Assembly: GCF_019578655.1 (NCBI RefSeq)
Contig: NC_063256.1
Location: 16,998,916-17,062,915 of the forward strand
Direction of reading: 5' to 3'
Source: Ricinus communis
Taxonomy: Eukaryota > Streptophyta > Magnoliopsida > Malpighiales > Euphorbiaceae
DNA length: 64,000 nucleotides
Positions 24,913 through 36,400 of the stretch are shown one piece after another. Each line of letters starts with the position of its first letter. The stretch's first letter is position 1. Below the pieces are notes generated by a model. The model was not told the origin of the DNA. It worked only from the letters and a program-made list of their open reading frames with translations, and did no database searches. A program made the translations under genes and the position numbers.

Positions 24913-27900
24913 AATCTAAAAAATGGATGCTAACAGTTTGCCCCTAGTTTGTTGAGATTTATAAGCACAAATATGAAAAATAAATCGAGACAAATTATAA
25001 ATATTATGGATACGGGAAAAGGATATGATTTGGAGCTGTAGAAGCTACACTTTGTAGGTCTGAGTTGTTGCATACTTTCTGCCTGGCTTTGATTTGTCTG
25101 ATTGAAAGGCTATGCCCGTTCGATTATAGGACTAATCTTGTCTTCGCTCTAGTAGAGAGATTAGTTACTCAGTAGAGAGATTAGTTACTCATACTAGATA
25201 AACAATTAACATAATAAATAACTAAACAAAACATAATTAAGATTTAAAGTTAGAGAAAATACTACTTTAATCTCCAAGAAAGTGTGAAATATCCCTTCAA
25301 TCTTGTAGCAATCTTCATTTTCTCTCTTTAAAAAGTATTTTTTTCTCTCAAACTGAAATGTCTCTCCCTAAAATTAATAATAGCTCCTTAAACCTAAGTT
25401 ATAATGATGTATTTATAGGAAAATACAAAGAAAACCTAAACATAACTCTTAAATGTGTCTTTTTCTATTTTTTATATTGCAAGCTATTTTAGGCCTTTAC
25501 ATAAATCGAGTTCGGACCTGAGTTCTGCATAGAAGTTGTAGCCTTTGAAGAGTATATCATTTTAAGCTTTTGAATCACCTCAATTAGACCTTTGTAGCTT
25601 TAGATAAGGCCTAAACAAACTGAGATTAATCCAAACAGAAACAAACTGCACAAAGTTTGCCTTTGGCTCAAGTTTTCTCATCCTTAGCAATCTGATATGG
25701 AGTGAACCCTTCACAAGAATTATAGCTTAGGTAGTTCTCTACAAAGTTGATGAAGACCACTTTTTACGATCACGGTAATCTCACTGAAGCTACTGCAACC
25801 AATATTGAAATTCGTTATTTTTTTCATAAACTCTTTTCTTGATATGAATCGGTTCTCCATTCGGTCCTAACCTTTTTAAGCACCTGAACTGGTCCTAGAA
25901 CCGGTTCACAATAGAAGCTCAAGTTTTCTTCAAGGTTCAATCGGTCGGTCGACCGGTTTTGGTCCAATGCTTCCTCTGAACGAGTTGGTGAGCTGGTTCC
26001 AATTAAAACTTCAACTTTTGTGACTTAAGTCACTCCTCCAACATTTGACACTCTCCTAAATCGATCCAAGAGTCGATTTATATTAAAAAAGGCTTCAGAT
26101 TTTCTTGATATTGCTAAAATACCTTGAAAACACATAAATAACAATTATGTAACTAAATCATATTAAAACTCTATAAATTATAAGCATATTACCTAATAAC
26201 ACCATAATACTATAATTATATACTTATAAAATAGAGTTATCATGACTAATTATTGTGGGTTAGCTGTTGCAATTGGAGCAGCTGGTGGGGCTTGGTTCGC
26301 AACCATTCGAACCAAAAGCTATTAGAGCTCTTCCGGAATCACATCCCTGAGGCCATTGATTATAGCATTCTTGTGGGTCTCAAAATCTTGCTTATTAGCT
26401 CTTTTGTTGACTATTTCAGGTATATTCTTAGTCTTGGTCATGAAAGATTGATGCCTTGGTCTTTCGAGGTATTCCAACACGGATTGGGTCATCGGTGAAA
26501 TTGGTACCTTCTCCAGCCTATCGATCTTTTGTCTTTTTCAACCCAAAGGAGAATCTAAATGGCTTTAAAACAAGGACTTAGAATGATGCATGAAATGCAT
26601 GGTATGCATACGATTAGGTTAACAATCACATACGATTAGGTTAACAATCACAAAGAAATTTAAAAGGTACTATGCAATCATCCTTCCAACCTTATTATTC
26701 CCACACGTGGTTCGAGGTAAGTCTCTCTTTTCTAGGATTTTAGGCATGGGCTTATTATCAATATGAGATAATAGTCTCGATGTGCATGCCAAGAATCTAA
26801 CAAAGCAGATTAAACTATACAAGGTGATATTTTCCAAAATAAGTGTAAAGCTTATATATTTTTGGATCTAAGGCTTGATATCACATGTCTTGGGCGAAGG
26901 CCCTTCTAGATGTGGGCTTAAACACTTATACGGAAAAATATCTCATATAACAATTAATTAGGTACCTAGGGAAGATTACTATTGACATTACCATGGATTT
27001 AGTCCTGGGTAAGGATAAAAAGTTCCACAAATAAAAAGTATCCTTCCTCTACTTGTCTCCCTACTCAAAGGTCCATTTCACTAGCATATTTTTTTGTTAT
27101 TAAGATCAATTGAATCTTCTTGAGCGCATTGAAAAGTTGCAAATACTTAATTATTTAACTTTGATCATGGTCCTTGGTATGCTTCTTTCTTTATATTCAT
27201 AAAGAGTTCTTGAGTATTTCCTCTTTAAGATTACTTTGTACTTCATTTATATTGCCTATAGAAAATAAAAGTACAAATAGCTACCTTTCAAGGAGCAAAA
27301 GGTTAGCTTAATCAAGAATAATATGTATTCATCTAAAGAATAGAGGTTAGTGCAATTCAAGAATAATGAACATTTTGAAATGCTTAGGGGCATGAAAATG
27401 GAAATTTAAATTATTTTAATCAAGAAATTCAAGAGATGGATATGCTTCACTTTTGCTTTCTAATTTGAGCACTATCTTTAGACTCCCCCTAAGAGTATGC
27501 ATCTTAATTTGCACTTATGATTTCTCAAACTGGATTCATGTCCTCCATTTTTCTTAAGCATGATGCAAGAACATTCTCCTTGAAGTATATCTACAAGACT
27601 CCATAAGTTTGGTACTCTTTAACTTGTTGGTTCCTTAAGGGTTAGCATTCATAAGAAATAGGAATGCTTCATAATAGTGCTAATTGTTGAATAGACATAG
27701 TATGTATTAAATCAAAAGATTAAGTGTATAATTCAAATGGTTATTACAAATCAAATTATGCAAAATCTCAAGTTTCACACATCAACATATAACATGTATG
27801 TATAATACAATATATTTAACACATGTATATTCAATATTCTGAGAAACACATCTAACAAATTTAACCAAGACTAGGTTTAGGAGTACCGCTTTTGCCTTAT

Positions 27901-28185
27901 CTTTTTTGATTTTATTTTGCTGATGTCCATATTGAATGAGGAGTTATTCTTTTGAAATCTATCTGAGAGACTTCATATATTCTTTATTTTTCTCTCTCAG
28001 TTTAGCTCTTTGTTAATGGCAATCTCCTCATGAGTTCTTCCATCTTCAATATTCAAATGGAGATGGCCTTCCTACTCTTTTGAGTTTCTATTGTTCACTA
28101 TTTTTATTCCAATACCTTGGAGTTTGATGCCAATTAAAATAGTTTGGCTTTTGATACATGCCAATTTGTACATTTCCTTCAAATC
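24913..28185. other. Unassigned moderately repetitive DNA
   Basis: No protein domain was identified; the 81-codon ORF at 26,253-26,498 has no recognisable motif. A 22-bp direct duplication (TACGATTAGGTTAACAATCA plus 2 bp) occurs at about 26,608-26,652. Two copies of CAGTAGAGAGATTAGTTACT abut near 25,150-25,190. The right part may belong to the same copia relic as the gag fragment that follows. Confidence 0.4.
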
Positions 28186-28620
28186 TTATTCTTTTTCTAC
28201 CTTGCATTCAATAAGAAAAAAATAGTTTTCTAGGTACCCATTTTTCTTTGGGTCCTTAATTATTAGTCTTAGCAACCCAAACCATCTTGGTTTTGGATTA
28301 TTTCCTCTTGAAGTAAAATGACCATCTTGTATATAATAAGTACAATGTCTAATAAATGGTCTGGCCTGTGATGAATGGACATGTCTTCTAGTTTTACAAT
28401 TGGATGCCTTATGTCCATTTGTATTATAAGAGTAACAATATCCATGAAGTTTATGTTCAATGCTATGCTTATTACTCACAAAAGATATATGTCTATACGT
28501 ATAATTGTGAGTATGCCTAGAATGATCATGTTTAGCATGAAATACTTTAGCAACATTCACTTGTATGCTAGTTGATCATTTGAGAATTGAGATGTTTTCA
28601 TAAACTTGATCTTGTGTGCT
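28186..28620 (-). pseudogene. Copia-type gag fragment with zinc-knuckle remnant
   Basis: The minus-strand frame (about 124 codons) includes GYCYSYNTNGHKASNCKTRR, which fits a CCHC knuckle (C-x2-C-x4-H-x4-C) with the second Cys changed to Tyr. Downstream PRWFGLLRLIIKDPKKNGYL resembles the region following the knuckle in one plant copia lineage. Nucleocapsid-type knuckles bind element RNA. No protease or pol frames follow in the expected place, so this is an isolated remnant. A coiled-coil gag-like piece at 29,704-29,820 may come from the same element (see findings). Confidence 0.55.
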
Positions 28621-28734
28621 AGATAATGCATCATATTCCGGCTGTATCTATAGAATTTCGTTTTTTTTTGGGGGATGGTAATAATCCGGCAAAAGGTGGA
28701 TTGTTCAGAGTAGTCTGGGCTAATGAAGCATGGG

Positions 28735-29436
28735 GATCATATTGATGATCCTAGCTTTCGATCTTCCGATTCGACCCCCGATCATCCGAAAAAATTTACG
28801 GACAATCTCGGCCGTCAATTTTCAAACGGAGTCCGATCGCCACAAAACCAGTGCCATTGGAAAGATTGAGTTGATGAGAGTCCGGATATGTCCTCTGATC
28901 GGCCACCCCTCACCGGAACTCATCGAAAAAGCCAAAAGTTTCGGCTGCCCCCAATTTTCTCTCTCCACCGCGAACTCCCAACCCAGGCCAACATTTGCAA
29001 CACTACCACCACCAAAATGAAGCTCAGGTTGAAGGGAGTCGTTTGCCACCAAGAATAGCGGCTACTGACGCTGAGAATGCCACGCACAGCGGCAAGGAAA
29101 GCTATGGCTGCCTTCCTTGCCCCCGTGCCTGCCGTCGCCGTTCACAACTGCCACCGACACCCACGAGCTCGCCGATGACAACTGCACTACTAGCCGTCGC
29201 CCGTCGCACCTGCTCGCCGCAGCCATCGAAGCAGCCGCCCCCTTCCCTTTCTTCTTCTCTTCTTCCTTCCTTCTTTCTTTTCTTCCCTTTTCCTCTCTAT
29301 ATCTACTTTTGGTCCCTGAACTTTTTTTTCTTCACCATTTAGTCCCTTAAACTTTTTAATTACTAACAATTTCACCCTGCAAAAATTCTGATTAACCCTT
29401 ATACTTTTCTTTAGTTTTTCAATTAAACCCCTAACC
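28735..29436 (-). repeat. Family A LTR fragment, minus strand
   Basis: It matches the GC-rich block and polypyrimidine part of the family A LTR (compare 23,800-24,460), corresponding to roughly bases 1,180 down to 560 of that LTR. It stops within CCCCTAACC, a few bases before the small LTR palindrome AATTTGGCCCAAATT, where plastid DNA begins. ORFs on both strands within it (about 28,730-29,375) are LTR sequence, not genes. Confidence 0.8.
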
Positions 29437-29700
29437 AGGATGAACTCTCCATGAGATTCTTAGTTGAATTACTTATAGCTTCCTTGTTCGTAGACAAAGC
29501 TGATTCAGAATTGTCTTTCATTTCAGGGCATAACTTGTATCCATACGCTTCATATTCGCTTAGAGTTCGCTCCAAGAAATATAGCCATCCCTACCCCATC
29601 ACGTCAATCCCACGAGCCTCTTATCTATTCTCATTCGATCACGACGGCGGGGGAACAAGTCAAAATAGAAAAACTCACATTGGGTTTAGGGATAATCAGG
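29437..29700 (-). other. Nuclear plastid DNA insertion (NUPT): trnV-GAC/rrn16 spacer
   Basis: Read on the minus strand the segment is the conserved plastid sequence between trnV-GAC and the 16S rRNA gene. It starts with the last about 14 nt of trnV (CCTGATTATCCCTA, complement of 29,687-29,700) and continues through the spacer (GGATTGACGTGA, GGCTATATTTCT, GTATGGATACAAGTTATG). It ends in the first about 20 nt of 16S rRNA (TCTCATGGAGAGTTCATCC, with one base lost). Several differences from the usual plastid sequence are CpG to TpG/CpA, for example CTCTAAGCGA for CTCCGGGCGA, as expected of methylated nuclear DNA. It is a molecular fossil, about 264 bp. Identification rests on recall of the plastid consensus. 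Confidence 0.88.
29578..29607 (-). promoter_or_regulatory. Fossil plastid rrn16 promoter (bacterial-type -35/-10)
   Basis: On the minus strand TTGACG (complement of 29,602-29,607) and TATATT (complement of 29,578-29,583) are 18 bp apart: the plastid-encoded polymerase promoter of the rRNA operon, preserved inside the NUPT. It has no expected activity in the nucleus. Confidence 0.75.
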
Positions 29701-29703
29701 TAA

Positions 29704-29820
29704 CTAACTCAAATTAAAGATTTGAAAATTAAGAATGAAGTTTTGAAAAATGAGAATCTTTCTTTAGCCTCATCAAAAAGTACTTTGAAGAAGAAAAACG
29801 AAGAGCTTTTGTTTAAGTAA
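29704..29820 (+). pseudogene. Gag-like coiled-coil fragment
   Basis: A 38-codon frame without ATG, ending TAA at 29,818-29,820, reads KDLKIKNEVLKNENLSLASS and continues with Lys/Glu/Leu-rich residues. Heptad-like Leu spacing and the composition match the coiled-coil part found before the zinc knuckle in some plant copia Gag proteins. The piece is short and lies between the NUPT and an LTR fragment. The assignment is tentative. Confidence 0.35.
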
Positions 29821-29837
29821 TAAAGTTTTGATAAGAT

Positions 29838-30421
29838 TGTAATACCCGTAATTTTTTTTTAATAATAATAATATTAGTAATAGTTAATAAAAGAGTTTTT
29901 ATTTAAATTTATCTTATTTTATTTTTATTTGATTTAATTGGAATAATTTAAATAGAATTTTAATACTAGACAAAATAAATGAGTTATTTTGTATATCTAA
30001 TTTATTTGATTTTTAAGAAATTAATTAAGCAAATTCTTTAAAAAATGAATTATATTTTCGGTCATTCAATTTTCCACAATATGAATGTATAAATTAATTT
30101 CTAAAATTTGAAGTTATGAAAGAATTAGTAAAGAATTATTGGGAAAATGGCATATTAATTAGCTAATGGTGTTAATTTTAATTGAAAAATATTTAGCAAA
30201 TTGATTAATTAAATTAATTGTGTGTTAGGATTAAGTTGAAAATTTATCTTGGAATAAGGATTTAAAATATAATTTTATTAATATGGGTTTTAATAAAAAT
30301 TTATATGTTTGGTATTTTTATAATTAAATATGACGGTAAGGGTATTTTAATAATTTCACTTTTAAAAGTAAAGGTAACTAAGAAATTCTCTATTTTCAAT
30401 AATTTTAATTTGGCCCAAATT
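29838..30421 (+). repeat. Family A LTR 5' fragment, plus strand
   Basis: It starts TGTAATACCCG and follows bases 1 to about 553 of the family A LTR (compare 46,801-47,355), including 'aattgtgtgttagga' and the end at TTTGGCCCAAATT. It is in the opposite orientation to the fragment at 28,735-29,436, and it ends in the perfect palindrome at the edge of the minisatellite. Confidence 0.85.
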
Positions 30422-30439
30422 AAAATTATTGAAAATAGA
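30389..30439. repeat. Perfect 25-bp inverted repeat at the LTR/minisatellite junction
   Basis: The left arm 30,389-30,413 (begins TCTATTTTCAATAATTTTAA) and right arm 30,415-30,439 are exact reverse complements around a single C at 30,414. The inner bases (AATTTGGCCCAAATT) are a natural small palindrome of the LTR; the outer bases extend it beyond what other LTR copies have. The 39-bp array starts immediately after. Confidence 0.95.
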
Positions 30440-33400
30440 AACATTAGAAAATAACCCTGTAAGAGGGGTATATTTGTCAATATTAGAAAATAACCCCGAA
30501 AGAGGGGTATATATTTCAACAAGAGAAAACAATAACAAAAGAGTGGTATATTTGTTAATATGAAAAAATAACCCCGTAAGAGGGGTATATATGTCAATAT
30601 TAGACAACAACCCCATAAGGGGGTATATTTGTTAATATTACAAAACAACCTCGTAAGAGGGGTATATTTGTCAATATGAGAAAATAACCCCGTAAGAGGG
30701 GCATATTAGTCAGTATGAGAAAACAACCCCGTAAGAGGGGTATATTAGTGAATATTAGAAAACAACCCCGTAAGAGGGGTATATTATTCAACATGAGAAA
30801 ACAACCCGAAGAAAATGATATATTTCTCAATATTAGAATACAACCCCGTAAGAGGGGTGTGTTGGTCAATATTAGAAAACAAACCCGTAAAAGGGGTATA
30901 TTATTCAACATGAGAAAACAACCCGAAGAAAATGATATATTTGTCAATATTAGAATACAACCTCGTAAGAGGGATATGTTGGTCAATATTAGAAAACGAC
31001 CCCGTAGGAGGGGTATATCTTTCAACATGAGAAAACAACCCCAAAAAAGAGGAATATTTTTCAATACGAGAAAACAACCCCTTAAGAGGGGTATATTTAT
31101 CAATATTGGAAAACAATCCCGTAAGAGGGGTATGTTTGTCAATATGAAAAAATAACCCCGTTAGAGGGGTACATTTGTTAATATTAGAAAACAACCCCGT
31201 AAGACGGGTATATTTGTCAGTATTGGAAAACAATCCTGTAAGTGGAGTATATTTGTCAATATGAGAAAATAACCCAGTAAGAGGGGTATATTTGTCAATA
31301 ATAGAAAACAACCCGTAAGAGGGGTATATTTTTTAATATTAGAAAACAACCCCGTAAGAGTGGTATAGGGGTACAACTTTCAACATGAGAAAACAACCGA
31401 GTAAGAGAGGTATATTTGTCAATATTAGAAACCAACCCCGTAAGAGGGGTATATTTGTCAATATTAGAAAACAAACTCCTAAGAGGGGTATATCTTACAA
31501 TATGAGAAAACAATCCCAAAAAAGTGGAATATTCTATAATACTAGAAAACAACCCCGTACAAGGGTTATATTTGTCAATATTAGAAAAGAACCCTATAAG
31601 TGGGGTATATTTACCAATGCTAGAAAACAACCCCGTAAGAGCGGTATATTTGTCAATATTAGAAAACAACCTTGTAAGAGGGGTGTATTTGTCAATATTA
31701 CAAAACAACCCCATATGAGGGGTATATCTTTCAACATGAGAAAATATCCCCGAAACAGTGGTATATTTGTCAAAATAAGAAAACAACCCCGTAAGGCGCG
31801 TATATCTTTCAACATGACAAAACAATACCAAAAAAGTGGTATATTTGTCAATATGACAAACCAACCCCGCAAGTGGGGTATATTTGTCAATATTAGAAAA
31901 TAACCTCGTAAGAGGGGTATTTTTGCCAATATTAGAAAAAAACCCCGTAAGAGGGCTATATCTTTCAACATGAGAAAGCAACCCCAGAAAAGTGGTATAT
32001 TTTTTAATACGAGATAACAATCCCGTAAGAGGGGTATATTTATCAATATTAGAAAACAACCCCGTAAGAGGGGTATATTTGTCAATATTAGAATATAAAC
32101 CTGTAAGAGGGGTATGTTGGTCAATATTATAAAACAACCCCGTAAGAGGGGTATATCTTTCAACATGACAAAACAACCCTAAAAAAGTAAATGTTTTAAT
32201 ACGAGAAGACAACCCCGTAAGAGGGGTATATTTGTCAGTATTAGAAAACAACCCCGAAAGAGGGGTATATATTTCAACAAGAGAAAACAATACCAAAAGA
32301 GTGGTATATTCGTGAATATGATAAAACAACCCCGTAAGAGGGGTATATTTGTCAATATTAGACAAAAACCCCTTATGAGGGGTATATTTGTCAATATAAG
32401 AAAACAACCCTTTAAGAGGGGTATTTTTGTTAATATGAGAAAGTGACCCTATAAGAGGGTTATATTTGTCAATATGAGAACACAACCCTGTAAGAGGGGT
32501 ATATTTGTCAATATTAGACAACAACCCCGTATGAGGGGTATATTTGTCAATATAAGAAAACAACCCTTTAAGAGGGGTATTTTTGTTAATATGAGAAAGT
32601 GACCCCATAAGAGGGTTATATTTGTCAATATGAGAACACAACCCCGAAAGAGGGGTATATATTTCAATATTAGAAAACAACCCCTTAAGAGGGGTATATT
32701 TCTCAACATGAGAAAACAACCCTAGAAAAGTGGTATATTTTTTAATAAGAGAAAACAACCCCGTAAGAGGGATATATTTTTCAATATGAGAAGACAACCC
32801 TGTAAGAGGGGTATATCTTTCAACATGAGAAAACAACCCTAAAAAAGTAGTATACCTTTTAATACGTGAAAACAATCTCGTAGAAGGGGTATATTTGTCA
32901 ATATTGAAAAATAACCCCGTAAGTGGGGTATATTTGTCAAGATTAGAAAACAACCCCGTAAGAGACGTAGATTTGTCAATATGAGAACATAACCTCGTAA
33001 GAGGGGTATATTTGTCAAAATTAGAAAATAACCCCGTAAGACGGGTATATTTTTCAATATTAGAAAGCAACCCCGTAAGAGGCATATATTTGTCAATATG
33101 AGAAAATAACCCTGAAAAAGGGGTATATTTGTCAATATTATAAAACAACCCCGTAAGAGGGGTATATTTGTCAATGTTAGAAAACAACCCCGTAAGAGGG
33201 ATATATCTTTCAACATGAGAAAACAACCCCAAAAAAATAGTATATTTGTCAATATTACAAAACAACCCTGTAAGAGGGGTATATTTGTCAACATTAGAAA
33301 GCAACCCTATAAGAGGGGTATATTTGTCAATATTAGAAAATAACCCCGAAAGAGGGGTATATATTTTAACATTAGAAAACAATACCAAAAGAGTGGTATA

Positions 33401-36400
33401 TTTGTTAATATGAGAAAACAACCCCGTAAGAGGGGTATATTTGTCAATATTAGACAACAACCCCGTAAGAGGTGTATATTTGTTAATATTACAAAACAAC
33501 CCCGTAAGAGGGGTATTTTTTTCAATTTGAGAAAGTGACCCCGTAAGAGTGGTATATTTGTCAGTATGAGAAAACAACCCCGTAAGAGGGGTATATTTGT
33601 CAGTATGAGAAAACAACCCCGTAAGAGGGGTATATTTGTCAATATTAGAAAACAACCCCGAAAGAGGGGTATATATTTCAACATGAGAAAACAATACCAC
33701 ACGAGTAGTATATTCGTCGATATGACAAAACAACCCCGTAAGAGAGGTATATTTGTCAATATTAGACAACAACCCCATGTGAGGGGTATATTTATCAATA
33801 TAAGAAAACAACCCCGTAAGAGGGGTATTTTTGTTAATATGAGAAAGTGACCCCGTAAGAGGGTTTTATTTGTCAGTATGAGAAAACAACCCCGAAAGAG
33901 GGGTATATATTTCAATATAAGGAAACCCCGTAAGAGGGATATATTTTTCAACATGAGAAAACAACCCTAGAAAAGTGGTATGTTTTTTAATAAAAGAAAA
34001 CAACCCCATAAGAGGGATATATTTTTCAATATGCGAAAACAATCCCGTAAGAGGGGTATATCTTTCAACATGAGAAAACAACCATAAAAAAGATGTATAC
34101 CTATTAATACGTGAAAACAATCTCGTAGAAGGGGTATATTTGTCAATATTAAAAAATAACCCCGTAAGAGGGGTATATTTGTCAATACTAGAAAACAACC
34201 CCGTAAGAGGGGTATATTTGTCAATATTAGAAAATAACCCCGAAAGAGGGGTATATATTTTAACATTAGAAAACAATACCAAAAGAGTGGTATATTTGTT
34301 AATATGAAAAAATAACCCCGTAAGAGGGGTATATTTGTCAATATTAGACAACAACCCCGTAAGAGGGGTATATTTGTTAATATTACAAAATAACCCCGTA
34401 AGAGGGGTATTTTTGTCAATTTGAGAAAGTGACCCCGTAAGAGTGGTTTATTCGTCAGTATGAGAAAACAACCCCGTAAGAGGGGTATATTTGTTAGTAT
34501 GAGAAAACAACCCCGTAAGAGGGGTATATTAGTCAATATTAGAAAACAACCCCGTAAGAGGGGTATATTATTCGACATGAGAAAACAACCCGAAGAAAAT
34601 GATATATTTGTCAATATCAGAATACAACCCCGTAAGAGGGGTGTGTTGGTCAATGTTAGAAAACAACCCCGTAAGAGGGGTATGTTATTGAACATGAGAG
34701 GACAACTCGAAGAAAATGATATATTTGTCAATATTAGAATACAACTCTGTAAGAGGGATATGTTGGTCAATATTAGAAAACGACCCCTCTTTCAACATGA
34801 GAAAACAACCCCAAAAAAGTGGTATATTTTTCAATACGAGAAAACAACCCGTTAAGAGGGGTATATTTGTCAATATTGGAAAACAGTCCCGTAAGATTGG
34901 TATGTTTGTCAATATGAAAAAATAACCCCGTAAGAGGGGTATATTTGTCAATATTAGAAAATAACCCCGTAAGACGGGTATATTTGTCAGTATTGGAAAA
35001 CAATCCTGTAAGTGCAGTATATTTGTCAATATGAGAAAATAACCCAGTAAGAGGGGTCTATTTGTCAATATTAGAAAACAACCCCATAAGAGGGGTATAT
35101 TTTTCAATATTAGAAAATAACCCCGTAAGAGTGGTATAGGGGTACAACTTTCAATATGAGAAAACAACCGGATAAGAGAGGTATATTTGTCAATATTAGA
35201 AACCAACCCCGTAAGAGGGGTATATTTGTCAATATTAGAAAACAACCCCGTAAGAGGGGTATATTTGTCAATATTAGAAAACAACCCCGTAAGATGGGTA
35301 TATTTGTCAATATTAGAATACAACCCCGTAAGAGGGGTATGTTGGTCAATATTATAAAAAAACCCCGTAAAAGGGGTATATCTTTTAACATGACAAAACA
35401 ACCCCAAAAAAGTAGTAAATTTTTTAATACGAGAAAACAACCCCGTAAGAGGAGTATATTTGTCAATATTAGAAAACAACCCCGAAAGAGGGGTATATAT
35501 TTCAACATGAGAAAACAATACCACACGAGTAGTATATTCGTCAATATGACAAAACAACCCCGTAAGAGGGGTATATTTGTCAATATTAGACAAAAACCCC
35601 GTATGAGGGGTATATTTGTCAATATAAGAAAACAACCCTTTAAGAGGGGTATTTTTGTTAATATGAGAAAGTGACCCTATAAGAGGGTTATATTTGTCAA
35701 TATGAGAACACAACCCTGTAAGAGGGGTATATTTGTCAATATTAGACAACAACCCCGTATGAGGGGTATATTTGTCAATATAAGAAAACAACCCTTTAAG
35801 AGGGGTCTTTTTGTTAATATGAGAAAGTGACCCCATAAGAGGGTTATATTTGTCAATATGAGAACACAACCCCGAAAGAGGGGTATATATTTCAATATTA
35901 GAAAACAACCCCTTAAGAGGGGTATATTTCTCAACATGAGATAACAACCCTAGAAAAGTGGTATATTTTTTAATAAGAGAAAACAACCCCGTAAGAGGGA
36001 TATATTTTTCAATATGAGAAGACAACCCTGTAAGAGGGGTATATCTTTCAACATGAGAAAACAACCCTAAAAAAGTAGTATACCTTTTAATACGTGAAAA
36101 CAATCTCGTATAAGGGGTATATTTGTCAATATTGAAAAATAACCCCGTAAGTGGGGTATATTTGTCAAGATTAGAAAACAACCCCGTAAGAGACGTAGAT
36201 TTGTCAATATGAGAACATAACCTCGTAAGAGGGGTATATTTGTCAAAATTAGAAAATAACCCCGTAAGACGGGTATATTTTTCAATATTAGAAAGCAACC
36301 CCGTAAGAGGCATATATTTGTCAATATGAGAAAATAACCCTGAAAAAGGGGTATATTTGTCAATATTATAAAACAACCCCGTAAGACGGGTATATTTGTC

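Noticed and set aside
29117..29375. Pro/Ser-rich and Arg/Lys-rich ORFs
   Set aside because: They lie in the polypyrimidine tract of a family A LTR fragment.
29687..29700. A tRNA-Val gene
   Set aside because: Only the last about 14 nt of plastid trnV-GAC are present; no complete cloverleaf.
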